The position numbers and the translations under genes are program-made. Positions 43,679-52,170 of a DNA stretch of 64,000 nt are shown piece by piece. Source of the stretch: Novosphingobium sp. SG751A (GTDB lineage: Bacteria; Pseudomonadota; Alphaproteobacteria; Sphingomonadales; Sphingomonadaceae); the NCBI RefSeq assembly GCF_013149295.1, contig NZ_JABGCB010000015.1:62001-126000 (forward strand), read 5' to 3'. Within the stretch, counting starts at the first letter, position 1. Each line of letters begins with the position of its first letter. A model generated the notes under the pieces. The model searched no databases. It saw only the letters and a list, made by a program, of their open reading frames with translations, and had not been told where the DNA came from.

Positions 43679-44247
43679 GCGCACACCACGATGACGGGTC
43701 CAGGACCACGCTGGGTTTCTGGATCTATCTGATGAGCGATTGCCTCATCTTCGCCAGCCTGTTCGCCACCTTCGTCGTGCTGGCGGGCAATGTGGCGGGC
43801 GGGCCGGAGGGGCGCGAATTGTTCGATCTGCCCTATGTCGGCTGGGAAACGCTGCTGCTGTTGGTGTCGAGCGCGACTTTCGGCTTTGCCATGCTGGCGA
43901 TGGAGCGCGAAGACCGCCGCGCCCTGCGCCAATGGCTGGTGTTGACATGGCTGCTGGGCGCGGGCTTCATCGCGATGGAGCTGCATGAATTTGCCGCCCT
44001 CATCGCCGAGGGGGCGGGGCCCCAGCGCAGCGCCTTCCTCTCGGCCTATTTCACACTGGTGGGCACGCATGGGCTGCATGTCACGGCGGGGCTGCTGTGG
44101 CTGGCGGTGATGATCCATCAGCTTTCGGTTTTTGGCATCGACGCGATGGTGCGCCGCCGCCTCGCCTGCCTCTCGCTGTTCTGGCACTTCCTCGATCTGG
44201 TCTGGATCTGCGTCTTCACCTTCGTCTATCTGCGAGGAGCCGTCTGA
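43675..44247 (+). CDS. cyoC: Cytochrome bo-type quinol oxidase subunit III
   Basis: 190 aa, five membrane helices: LGFWIYLMSDCLIFASLFA, LLLLVSSATFGFAMLAME, GTHGLHVTAGLLWLAVMIHQ and WHFLDLVWICVFTFVYL. The length and motifs match CyoC. It overlaps cyoB (ATGA) and cyoD (TGATG), so the three genes are translationally linked. Confidence 0.95.
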   Translation: MSAHHDDGSRTTLGFWIYLMSDCLIFASLFATFVVLAGNVAGGPEGRELFDLPYVGWETLLLLVSSATFGFAMLAMEREDRRALRQWLVLTWLLGAGFIAMELHEFAALIAEGAGPQRSAFLSAYFTLVGTHGLHVTAGLLWLAVMIHQLSVFGIDAMVRRRLACLSLFWHFLDLVWICVFTFVYLRGAV

Positions 44248-44594
44248 TGGCCCACACCTCTTCTCATGGCACCGCCGCCTCGATCCTGTGGGGCTTCCTG
44301 CTCTCGCTGATCCTTACCGCGCTGGCCTTTGGCGCGGTGATGGGGGGCGCGGTGCCGCGCGGGGCGGTCCTGCCCGCCATCACGCTTCTCGCCGTGGCGC
44401 AACTGATCGTGCAACTGGTGTTCTTCCTCCACCTGGGCCCCCGTCAGGGCCAGCGCGGCAACACCGCCATCTTCCTGATGACCGCCATGCTGATCGGCAT
44501 CGTGGTCAGCGGCTCGCTCTGGGTCATGTATAACGCCAATCACAACATGAGCCCGACCCAGATGACCATCGCTGCGGCCCGCAACCGTGACTGA
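44247..44594 (+). CDS. cyoD: Cytochrome bo-type quinol oxidase subunit IV
   Basis: 115 aa with three membrane helices (SILWGFLLSLILTALAFGAV, ITLLAVAQLIVQLVFFLHL, IFLMTAMLIGIVVSGSLWVMY), typical of CyoD, which helps assemble the CuB site. The ATG shares bases with the cyoC stop codon. A perfect 12-bp GC palindrome (44619-44630) follows before ccoG. Confidence 0.93.
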   Translation: MAHTSSHGTAASILWGFLLSLILTALAFGAVMGGAVPRGAVLPAITLLAVAQLIVQLVFFLHLGPRQGQRGNTAIFLMTAMLIGIVVSGSLWVMYNANHNMSPTQMTIAAARNRD

Positions 44595-44650
44595 CCTCTG
44601 ACCCTATCCGCCCCCCTCCCCCGCGCGGGGCTTGAGTGGAGTTTGTTTCC

Positions 44651-46105
44651 ATGTCCAATGTTGACCTCAAGCCCCGTGGCCCCAAGGGCCGCGCCGGGAA
44701 AATGCAGCCTGTCGCCGAGCCCAAAAGGCTACATGCCGCAACGCAGGCCATCCATCCGCGCGCGGTGGACGGTCCTTTCCGGCGGATGAAATGGGCGATC
44801 ATGGCGGCCTGTCTGGCGCTTTATTATCTTGCGCCATGGCTACGCTGGGATCGCGGGCCGGGCGCGCCCGATCAGGCGGTGCTGATCGATCTGGTCAACT
44901 GCCGCTTCTATCTGTTCGCCATCGAGATCTGGCCGCAGGAATTCTATTTCGTGGCGGGCTTGCTCATCATGGCGGGCATCGGCCTGTTTTTGCTGACCAC
45001 GATGGTGGGGCGGGCATGGTGCGGCTATGCCTGTCCGCAAACGGTGTGGACCGATCTGTTCCAGCATGTTGATCGACTGATCGACGGCGACCGCAACGCC
45101 CAGATGCGTCTGGCGGCGCAGCCGTGGGATGCGGGCAAGATCGCCAGACGCCTTGCCAAATGGTCGATCTATCTGGCCATCAGCTTTGCCACGGGCGGTG
45201 CATGCATCCTCTATTTCGCCGATGCGCCCCGGCTCTGGCATGAGTTCTTTGTCGGGCAAGCCTCGGCCATCGCCTATTCCACCGTGCTGATCCTGACGGG
45301 CACAACGCTGTGGCTGGGCGGGTTCATGCGCGAGCAGGTCTGCCTCTATATGTGCCCATGGCCGCGCATCCAGTCGGCCATGCTCGATGAACGCTCGTTG
45401 CTCGTCACCTACAAGGACTGGCGCGGCGAGGAGCGGGGCAAAACCGGGGGCGGAGATTGCGTCGATTGCGGCCTGTGCGCGGCGGTATGCCCTACCGGCA
45501 TCGACATCCGCGATGGGGCGCAGATGGCCTGCATCAACTGCGCGCTGTGCATCGACGCCTGCGATGGGGTGATGGCGCGGCTCGGCCGCCCGCGCGGGCT
45601 GATCGATTATTCCACGCTCGAGGCCGATGAGGCCGGGCGCAAAGGTTTGGCCGCCTCCACGACCATCTGGCGGGGGCGCAGCTTGGCCTATCTGGCGCTG
45701 TGGCTGGCCATCGGGGCAGGGCTGCTCTTTGCGCTGGCCATGCGCCCGCGTCTGGCCATCTCGGTCGCCAAGGATCGCAACCCGCCCTTCATGGTGATGA
45801 GCGACGGTTCGATCCGCAACGCCTATCTGGTCAAATGGCGCAATATGGAAGGGCGCCCGCGCCCGATGCGCCTGAGCATTGCGGGCGCGCGCGGCATGGT
45901 CATGTGGAGCGAGGATATGGACAAGACCAGAGCCTCGACCAGCCTTGAGCGCGTTATCCCCGCCGATCAGAGCAAGGCCCTCCGCGTCTATGTCCTGTCA
46001 CCTGCCCAGACCCGCACCGACAGTCTGCAATTCCGTCTGAACGCGTTGGACAAACAGGGCGGCGAGGCAGTCTATGGCGCGCGTCTGGATGGCCCGCCTT
46101 TATAG
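44651..46105 (+). CDS. ccoG: CcoG/RdxA/FixG-type membrane ferredoxin
   Basis: 484 aa from the ATG at 44651 after GGAG. It has several membrane helices with two CxxxC motifs facing the membrane (CGYACPQTVW; CLYMCPWPRIQ), a bacterioferredoxin domain with two 4Fe-4S motifs (CVDCGLCAAVCP; CINCALCIDACD), and a C-terminal Ig-like domain (SLERVIPADQSKALRVYVLS). CcoG reduces copper for assembly of cbb3-type oxidases. Here no ccoNOP genes are present, but a cyo operon is directly upstream, suggesting a copper-reduction role for the quinol oxidase or action on a cbb3 oxidase encoded elsewhere. Confidence 0.93.
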   Translation: MSNVDLKPRGPKGRAGKMQPVAEPKRLHAATQAIHPRAVDGPFRRMKWAIMAACLALYYLAPWLRWDRGPGAPDQAVLIDLVNCRFYLFAIEIWPQEFYFVAGLLIMAGIGLFLLTTMVGRAWCGYACPQTVWTDLFQHVDRLIDGDRNAQMRLAAQPWDAGKIARRLAKWSIYLAISFATGGACILYFADAPRLWHEFFVGQASAIAYSTVLILTGTTLWLGGFMREQVCLYMCPWPRIQSAMLDERSLLVTYKDWRGEERGKTGGGDCVDCGLCAAVCPTGIDIRDGAQMACINCALCIDACDGVMARLGRPRGLIDYSTLEADEAGRKGLAASTTIWRGRSLAYLALWLAIGAGLLFALAMRPRLAISVAKDRNPPFMVMSDGSIRNAYLVKWRNMEGRPRPMRLSIAGARGMVMWSEDMDKTRASTSLERVIPADQSKALRVYVLSPAQTRTDSLQFRLNALDKQGGEAVYGARLDGPPL

Positions 46106-46122
46106 ACCCTATGAGCGAGCAT

Positions 46123-46998
46123 TTACCGCGCAATCCCTGGGCGGCGCAGGGAAAAGGCCACCGCAATCAGCTTGTCATCGCTTTCGCGCCGCATTTCGAC
46201 CCAATGGTCGCGGCCCTTGTCATGGATGTTTGTGCCGCATAGCACCATGATGATCCGGTCGCCCAGTTCGGCATTGCCCAGATAGAAGATCCGCCGCCCT
46301 TCGGTGACAAACAACGGCGCGGGCTGACGAAACCAGCTCCATTCGGCCCGGTCGAGCATGGCCTGAAAGGCGGAGAAATAGAGAAATTCCGCCCTGTTGA
46401 AATCCTCATGCGGCGATGGGTCCAGCACCAGTCGCGCCAGTTCGGCCCGCTCGCCACGCGTAAAACCCAGCATCGCCTCCCAGCCATCGGGGCGAAAGGG
46501 TGGCTCCTTCAGCCCTTGCGCAGGCAGCAGGCCGCAAGGCCGCGCCACCATCGCCCGCGTGGCCGAACGGTTCACCCCCGGAACGGCGCGATGGACAAAG
46601 ATCGAGGTCATTTCCACCGTGGCGACGGGGCGCGTATTGGCGAAAACCTTGATCCGGCTGCGAAACCGCGTCCGCCCCTTCCGTTCCAGCCGCAGGGCGA
46701 AATCAAGCATGTCATTCTCGCCCACGCTGCCCAGTCCCGCGCCCCGGCCCGCCACATCCACCGCGACAAAGGCGGGATAGAGCCTTTCTCCCTTGGCTCC
46801 CCGAAAATCGGGCGTTTCCATCCCATGCGCGGCGGCCAGCGCCAGCCAGTGGCGATGCCCGCAGGCCTTGAGCAGCCAGTTTTCCGACAGACCCGCGCGG
46901 CACAATTGCGGCATACCGGCGCGCACCGGCTCGAAGGAAGGCCATTCGAGCCGGGCCGCGGCGGGGGCTTGCGCCAGATCGGCAAAGGCACCCGCCAT
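46123..46998 (-). CDS. LnmK-like (Pnap_2097-type) double-hotdog protein
   Basis: 291 aa. It resembles the LnmK acyltransferase/decarboxylase-like family known from polyketide and small biosynthetic clusters: RAGMPQLCRAGLSENWLLKA, CGHRHWLALA near the N-terminus, FVAVDVAGRGAGLGSVGEND, and AELGDRIIMVLCGTNIHDKG near the end. A double-hotdog fold acting on acyl-thioesters is likely. It is the last gene of the nit operon direction, 4 nt after the beta-barrel gene. No carrier protein or ketosynthase is nearby, so the substrate is unclear. Convergent with ccoG. Confidence 0.7.
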   Translation of the reverse strand: MAGAFADLAQAPAAARLEWPSFEPVRAGMPQLCRAGLSENWLLKACGHRHWLALAAAHGMETPDFRGAKGERLYPAFVAVDVAGRGAGLGSVGENDMLDFALRLERKGRTRFRSRIKVFANTRPVATVEMTSIFVHRAVPGVNRSATRAMVARPCGLLPAQGLKEPPFRPDGWEAMLGFTRGERAELARLVLDPSPHEDFNRAEFLYFSAFQAMLDRAEWSWFRQPAPLFVTEGRRIFYLGNAELGDRIIMVLCGTNIHDKGRDHWVEMRRESDDKLIAVAFSLRRPGIAR

Positions 46999-47002
46999 CG
47001 GT

Positions 47003-47851
47003 TTAGAACCCCACGCTCACGCCGATGCCGAATTGCACCTGATCGCGGGCATGATCGCCCCGGTTGATCGCGGATTTGACCGCGACCAGATTGTCATTGG
47101 CCAGATGGTAATATTGGGCATTGGCATAGAGCGTCCACTTGCCCGCCCTTGCCCCCAGATCGAGCGGCGTGGCCGCTTTCAGCCCGGTGGTGACAAGGCC
47201 CAGATTGCCATCATCAATCCGACCGAAAAAGCTCTTGGGCGCCAGCGTGATCCAACTCGGCGCGGAGAGCGTCAGCTTTTTCAGCTTTAGCGTCGGCGTT
47301 GCCCCCAGCCAGACATCCCACGTGTTGCCCGGCTTGCCCACGCCGATCACCGAACTGCCGTCGAACTCATAGAAGAACACGGCATAGGGATTGATCGTGA
47401 AGGCCTGCCCGCTCTTGCCATCGGCATAGCTGGCCACCAGCGCGACATTGTTGGCCGTGCGCGGCAGGTTGTTGCCCACAAAGGCGACATATTTGCCCGT
47501 CAGCGACAGGCGCTTTGTCACCGGGACCGTGACGGCCACAAAGGGATCGGTTTCATTGACCGTGCGCGTGGCATTGCCGATGGCGTCATAGCCGGGGTTG
47601 AAATCGGTCCACACGCCCGCCGTCACCGCCACGCCGCTGGGCATGGTCATCGTGGCCGAGGCCGTGGTCTGGATCGAGGCACCGCGCGTGGTGGCGACAA
47701 GGCCGTGGGGCGTGACATAGGCATTGCCTACCCATGTGTCGAAAGCGCCGCTCAGCACCGGCCCGTCGGATGCGGTTTGGGCATGAGCGCTATTGGCCAG
47801 CATAAGCGCGAGAATGGAGGGCGCAAGGATGCGCCCGAAGAATGGCCTCAT
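47003..47851 (-). CDS. Outer-membrane beta-barrel protein of the nit region
   Basis: 282 aa from the ATG at 47851 after GGGAGA. A signal peptide (GRILAPSILALMLANSAHA) is followed by alternating amphipathic strands (GVAVTAGVWTDFNPGYD; KRLSLTGKYVAFVGNN; GKWTLYANAQYYHLAND) and a C-terminal phenylalanine (VSVGF), the usual barrel-assembly signal. It is possibly a small porin for nitrile or cyanide-derived substrates given its place downstream of nitH, but no substrate can be read from the sequence. Confidence 0.72.
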   Translation of the reverse strand: MRPFFGRILAPSILALMLANSAHAQTASDGPVLSGAFDTWVGNAYVTPHGLVATTRGASIQTTASATMTMPSGVAVTAGVWTDFNPGYDAIGNATRTVNETDPFVAVTVPVTKRLSLTGKYVAFVGNNLPRTANNVALVASYADGKSGQAFTINPYAVFFYEFDGSSVIGVGKPGNTWDVWLGATPTLKLKKLTLSAPSWITLAPKSFFGRIDDGNLGLVTTGLKAATPLDLGARAGKWTLYANAQYYHLANDNLVAVKSAINRGDHARDQVQFGIGVSVGF

Positions 47852-47939
47852 GGTAATCTCCCCAGATGGCATGGATGATGGTGTGGATGCTTGCCCTCGC
47901 CTCTTCGGGCGCTGTTGGGGCATCCTCTCCCGTATCGGT

Positions 47940-49229
47940 TCAGGCCGTGGCGGTCTGGCGCAGGGCGGGCGCCATGGCCCCGGCGATATGTTCCACAATA
48001 TGGGCGGCATCGCGCGCAACCCCGGCAAAGCGCCCCGAACCCCATGTGTGCAACCATGGCAGGCCGATGAAATAAAGCCCGTCATGCGCGGCAATACCTC
48101 GATCATGCCCCGGATAGCCGCGCCCGTCGAAAACCGGCGCGTCGATAAAGCCGAAATCCATGCGGAAGCCGGTCGACCAGATGACGCTGCCAATACCCTG
48201 CGCGGCCAGATCAAGGCTTTCGGGATCGCGTTCCGGCGCCCAGCAGGGGGCGTAATCGGCCTCTTGCGGCGCATCGATGCCTTCGCGTTCGATGTAATCG
48301 TCGATGGTTTTGCGGATGCGCAGATAGGTGGCGTCCGCCGCGTCGAGATGCGCGGTCAGATCCTGACGGAAACGCACGGTATGGCCTTCCACCCCGTCGA
48401 GCATTCCGTACAGCTTCATGCCGCGCAGCGCGAATTTGCGCAGGTCGATCTCGCGCCCGCCATCGCGCCCGGTCAGGTAGTGGTTCTCGTTCTGGCGCAC
48501 CTTTTCGCTGGAGGGGTGTTCGGTGATGGGCATGTCATAATGGCCCATTTCCTCTAGCCAGTCGGTGGCATCACGCCCGCGATAGACGCGCGGCGCGCGC
48601 GGAGCATCGCCCACGGCCAGATGTACCTGACGCCCGGCCAGCATCAGGTCCTCGGCGATCTGACAGCCCGACTGGCCCGATCCGACCACCAGCACGCCGC
48701 CTTCGGGCAGATCCTGCGGGTTGCGGTAATCAAGCGAATGGATCTGAGGCAGAGTGGCGGGCATCGCCGCCCCGACGCGGGGGACGATGGGCGTGTGATA
48801 GCCGCTGATCGCCACGATCACCTTGTCGGCGGTATAGGCGCCGTCGCTGGTTTCCACTACAAAGCCGCCCTGCGCGCGCGGCTTGACCCGCGTGACGGCC
48901 ACGCCCTCGCGGATGGGGGGATTGACTAGCCGGGCGTAGGCTTCGAGAAAATCGACGATCTCGTGCTTCAGCATGAAACCGTGAGGGTCCTTGCCACCAT
49001 ATTCGCCGACATAGCTGAAGCCGGGAAGACGGCACTGGCGGTTGGGCGTGACAAGACAGAAACTGTCCCAACGCTCGGAGCGCCATGCGTGGGCGATGCG
49101 ATGCTTTTCAAGGATCAGATGCTCGATGCCTTGCTGCTGCAACAGAAAGCTGAGCGAGAGGCCGCCTTGCCCGCCGCCCACGATGATGACGGGAACATGG
49201 GCGGGCGCAGTGTCGATGGAGGTAAGCAT
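47940..49229 (-). CDS. nitH: Flavin-dependent oxidoreductase of Nit1C cluster (MSMEG_0569 family)
   Basis: 429 aa flavoprotein monooxygenase type. The N-terminal FAD motif is VIIVGGGQGGLSLSFLLQQQ, the second dinucleotide motif VVGSGQSGCQIAEDLMLAG, and ATG-like closing segments include YFIGLPWLHTWGSGRFAGVA. GGAGA precedes the ATG. It is the NitH position of the Nit1C cluster. The family is uncharacterised mechanistically; an oxygenation or oxidation step on a nitrile or cyano-compound is the usual proposal. Confidence 0.9.
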   Translation of the reverse strand: MLTSIDTAPAHVPVIIVGGGQGGLSLSFLLQQQGIEHLILEKHRIAHAWRSERWDSFCLVTPNRQCRLPGFSYVGEYGGKDPHGFMLKHEIVDFLEAYARLVNPPIREGVAVTRVKPRAQGGFVVETSDGAYTADKVIVAISGYHTPIVPRVGAAMPATLPQIHSLDYRNPQDLPEGGVLVVGSGQSGCQIAEDLMLAGRQVHLAVGDAPRAPRVYRGRDATDWLEEMGHYDMPITEHPSSEKVRQNENHYLTGRDGGREIDLRKFALRGMKLYGMLDGVEGHTVRFRQDLTAHLDAADATYLRIRKTIDDYIEREGIDAPQEADYAPCWAPERDPESLDLAAQGIGSVIWSTGFRMDFGFIDAPVFDGRGYPGHDRGIAAHDGLYFIGLPWLHTWGSGRFAGVARDAAHIVEHIAGAMAPALRQTATA

Positions 49230-49252
49230 ATCTGTCTCCGGAAAAATGGGGT

Positions 49253-49540
49253 TCAGGGAAGGAAGGCTTCGACATGAACGAGCGCTTCGGGATGGCCGGC
49301 AAAACGGATGGCGGCGGCCCTGATCGCGGCCATCTGTATCAGCGCCTGCGAACAGCCCATGCCAAAGCGGGCGCGCACGCGGGCATTTGCCGCCTGCAGT
49401 CCGGCAAGGGCCAGTTCGGCAAAGCGCGCGACCGGATAGGCATCGCCCGCATTCAGATGATCACGGATGATGGTGGAGGGGGAATAGCATTCCTCCACCG
49501 CGCCATCGGGCCAGCGGATGCGGAAACGCGTTTCAGGCAT
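49253..49540 (-). CDS. nitG: Small Nit1C protein (MSMEG_0570 family)
   Basis: 95 aa from the ATG at 49540 after GGAG. It opens with METRFRIRWPDG-like sequence (PETRFRIRWPDGAVEECYSP) and ends PEALVHVEAFL, matching the family annotated as a nitrogen-starvation-response protein and always found in Nit1C clusters. Biochemical function unknown. It overlaps the 3' end of nitF by 8 nt. Confidence 0.88.
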   Translation of the reverse strand: MPETRFRIRWPDGAVEECYSPSTIIRDHLNAGDAYPVARFAELALAGLQAANARVRARFGMGCSQALIQMAAIRAAAIRFAGHPEALVHVEAFLP

Positions 49541-50507
49541 GGGTTTTCTCCATGGAGGCATGACAGCCGGTCAGCGGCGCATCGGCGCTCCAGACGATGA
49601 CCTCCTGACCATCCATCCGAAGGCGGATCTGCGCAGCGGCGGTGGCCGTGCCGATCCGGGCGCAGGCCACGCCAGTGTTTTTGAACCGGGCGATGATGGC
49701 CGGGGCATTGTCCGGCGGCGCGGTCATCACAAAACCGAAGCTGGGAAAGGCGCTGAGCCAGCGCTCCCATGCCACGCCGACCGGGCGGGGCGCGGCGTCG
49801 AGGTCGATCTCCAGCCCTACCTTTGACGCTTCAGCCAGCATGATGGCGGTGCCGATGGGGCCCGCCATGCTGATGTCCTTGGCGGCCGTCAGGCGCCTCT
49901 GCGATGCCAGATCGGGCATGACCGACAAGAGCGCGCGCAAATGCTCGTCGCCGGCCCCGGTGCTGGCATCCCACCATGGGAAGGGATCACGAAAGCGCCC
50001 ATTCATATCGACCGCCATCAGCAAGGCATCGCCCGGCTGCGCATCGAAACTGGTGATTACATGGTCGGCCCGGCCCAGAATGGCGACGGCCAATTGCCCG
50101 CCCTTGGCCTTTAAGTTGGAATGGCCGCCCACAATCGGCACGCCATAGCGCCGCGCCGCCTCGCGCATCCCGGCCAGCATGGGGGAGGCTGAGCCTTCGC
50201 CATCGGCCCACAACGCATCGACCACCGCCAGCGGGCGGCCACCCATGGCTAAGATGTCGCTGACATTGACCATCACGCCGCAATAACCGGCAAACCACGG
50301 GTCGGCCGTGATGAAGTCCTCGACGAACCCTTCGATGGCCAGCAACAGGTGGCCGTCGCCATCGGGGATCGCGGCGGCATCGTCACCCACCGGAACGCCG
50401 CCGCCGCTGTTCAGGCCCAGCGCGCGCATCACCGGGGCGATGTCGGCCTTATGGGCCATGCCCCGACTGTCACGGATCATTGCTGCGAGGGCTGCAACCC
50501 GGCTCAT
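49533..50507 (-). CDS. nitF: AIR-synthase-like protein of Nit1C cluster (sll0787 family)
   Basis: 324 aa from the ATG at 50507. It resembles the PurM/AIR-synthase ATP-binding fold: GVPVGDDAAAIPDGDGHLLL, GVMVNVSDILAMGGRPLAVV, VGGHSNLKAKGGQLAVA and RRLTAAKDISMAGPIGTAIM. PurM-like proteins bind and phosphorylate amide or formyl-amide substrates; the substrate here is unknown. It overlaps the stop of nitE by 4 nt (ATGA). In some clusters this is part of a larger fused polypeptide; here it is separate from the GNAT protein. Confidence 0.88.
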   Translation of the reverse strand: MSRVAALAAMIRDSRGMAHKADIAPVMRALGLNSGGGVPVGDDAAAIPDGDGHLLLAIEGFVEDFITADPWFAGYCGVMVNVSDILAMGGRPLAVVDALWADGEGSASPMLAGMREAARRYGVPIVGGHSNLKAKGGQLAVAILGRADHVITSFDAQPGDALLMAVDMNGRFRDPFPWWDASTGAGDEHLRALLSVMPDLASQRRLTAAKDISMAGPIGTAIMLAEASKVGLEIDLDAAPRPVGVAWERWLSAFPSFGFVMTAPPDNAPAIIARFKNTGVACARIGTATAAAQIRLRMDGQEVIVWSADAPLTGCHASMEKTHA

Positions 50508-51046
50508 GCCGCGCGCCTTGTTTCGGTGCGCAAACCCGTGATGCCATCGGCGATGGGGGGATAATGCGAGAGATCGGCCTGCATCAGCGCATGGGGGCTG
50601 TCGTGCAGATCGAGCATGTCGATCCTTTCCCATTTCATCCGGCGAAACAGCAATTCGTTGCGTGCCTGCACATGGGCGAGAAAGCGGGTGCAGCCGCGCG
50701 CATGGGCGGTGCTGACAGCCAGACGGATCAAGGCCGGGCCGATCGTCCCCACCGTCCGGTGCGAGGCGGCCACGGCCAGGCGTGAACCCCACCACAGGCC
50801 CGGTTCGGGCGAGTGGATGCGCACCGTGCCGATCACCTCGTCGGGCTGTCCGCCGATCATCGAGAGGGCAACGATGGGCGTGGCCAGCGCGTCCACATCG
50901 TCGCGATCATGATGGGCAAACAGACCCTGTTCGGCGCAGAAGACGGCATGGCGCAGCGCGGCAGCCCCGGCCAGTTCCCAGCTTTGCGTGGCATAGCGCA
51001 CGATATAATCGGGCGAGCGGAAGGGGGCGGGGGAGGCCAGGTCCAT
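50504..51046 (-). CDS. nitE: GNAT-type acyltransferase of Nit1C cluster (MSMEG_0567 N-terminal type)
   Basis: 180 aa, GNAT fold: ALRHAVFCAEQGLFAHHDRD, VIGTVRIHSPEPGLWWGSRL, and ARGCTRFLAHVQARNELLFR. Members carry out N-acylation and are always linked to Nit1C genes. The start shares bases with the nitD stop (TAATG), and the end overlaps nitF, showing continuous translational coupling. Confidence 0.87.
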   Translation of the reverse strand: MDLASPAPFRSPDYIVRYATQSWELAGAAALRHAVFCAEQGLFAHHDRDDVDALATPIVALSMIGGQPDEVIGTVRIHSPEPGLWWGSRLAVAASHRTVGTIGPALIRLAVSTAHARGCTRFLAHVQARNELLFRRMKWERIDMLDLHDSPHALMQADLSHYPPIADGITGLRTETRRAA

Positions 51047-52170
51047 TATACCACCTGCGCTGCGGGCCGGCGCAGCTTTTCAAAGGTGGAGAGCGCCGAG
51101 CAGGCGCCGCAGCGCGCGCAGCCCGCCTTGACCTTTTCCGCCGCCATCCCGCCCTGGGCCAGCATCGCGGCCAGAGGTTCGAGCACCGAGGCCATGAATT
51201 CGGGCGTGGGCGAGGGGTGGCTTTCGAGCGGCGTGCCCGAAATAGGCACAAAGGGCACGACAAAGGGATAGACGCCGATTGCGATCAGTTCCTGCGCGAT
51301 GGCGAGCAGCGCCTCGCGGCTGTCCCCAAGGCCTGCAAGGATATAGGTCGAAACCTGCCCCCGGCCAAAGACCGGCACGGCGGCGCGGAAGGCATCCATA
51401 TAGCGATCAATCGGCACGCTGGCCTTGCCGGGCATGATGCGGGCGCGCAAGTCGGGGGTGACTACCTCCAGATGCATACCCAAAGTGTCGATCCCGGCCT
51501 CGCGCATGGTGGTGAACCAGCCATCATGATCGGGCGGCTCGCACTGGGCCTGAATGGGCAGATCGACGGCGGCGCGGATGGCGCGGGCGCTTTCCACCAG
51601 AACCCCGGCGCCGCGATCGGGCGTGGCGGGCGTGCCTGTGGTCATCACCATATGTTTGACGCCATCCAACTCGACGGCGGCTTTGGCCACTTCGGCCAGT
51701 TGCGCGGGCGTTTTGTGCGCGATGGTGCGCCCCGCCGCCAGCGATTGCCCGATGGCGCAGAACTGGCACGTCTTGGCGCGGCTTTGATAGCGGATGCAGG
51801 TTTGCAGCACGGTGGTGGCCAGCACATCGCGGCCATGCAGCGTGGCGATCTGCGAATAGGGGATGCCGTCTGCGGTTGTCAGGCCATAGAATTTGGGTTG
51901 GGGCGGAAAGGCGATGATGCCCAGATCCTGTCCGCCGCAGCTCAGCGCGCTGTTACCCTGTGCATCGGGGCGTCCGGCCTCAAAGGGGCTGTCGAAGGCG
52001 CCATGGGTGTGAACCGGAACCATGACCGTCACGCCGTCGATAGTAACAGCCTTATGATCCGATGGCCCGGCGCCGCCGCGACGGCTCGATGCGCCTGCGC
52101 GTGGATCAGACAGCCGAATGCCGAAGGACTGCAACTGCGCGATCATCGTTGCTGTTTTCGTCGGTGTCAT
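51046..52170 (-). CDS. nitD: Radical SAM protein of Nit1C cluster (MSMEG_0568 family)
   Basis: 374 aa from the ATG at 52170 after GGAGA. The cluster motif is QTCIRYQSRAKTCQFCAIG, a C-x9-C-x2-C spacing rather than the common C-x3-C-x2-C, and is characteristic of this family. GMHLEVVTPDLRARIMPGK and VSTYILAGLGDSREALL follow, with a C-terminal cysteine set (CARCGACSALS) that may hold an auxiliary cluster. The reaction is unknown. Its start lies inside the nitC gene (65-nt overlap). Confidence 0.9.
   Translation of the reverse strand: MTPTKTATMIAQLQSFGIRLSDPRAGASSRRGGAGPSDHKAVTIDGVTVMVPVHTHGAFDSPFEAGRPDAQGNSALSCGGQDLGIIAFPPQPKFYGLTTADGIPYSQIATLHGRDVLATTVLQTCIRYQSRAKTCQFCAIGQSLAAGRTIAHKTPAQLAEVAKAAVELDGVKHMVMTTGTPATPDRGAGVLVESARAIRAAVDLPIQAQCEPPDHDGWFTTMREAGIDTLGMHLEVVTPDLRARIMPGKASVPIDRYMDAFRAAVPVFGRGQVSTYILAGLGDSREALLAIAQELIAIGVYPFVVPFVPISGTPLESHPSPTPEFMASVLEPLAAMLAQGGMAAEKVKAGCARCGACSALSTFEKLRRPAAQVV

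Noticed and set aside
44619..44630. CCCCGCGCGGGG palindrome as cyo terminator
   Set aside because: No T-tract, and ccoG follows 20 nt later in the same direction; it could equally be a chance GC palindrome.
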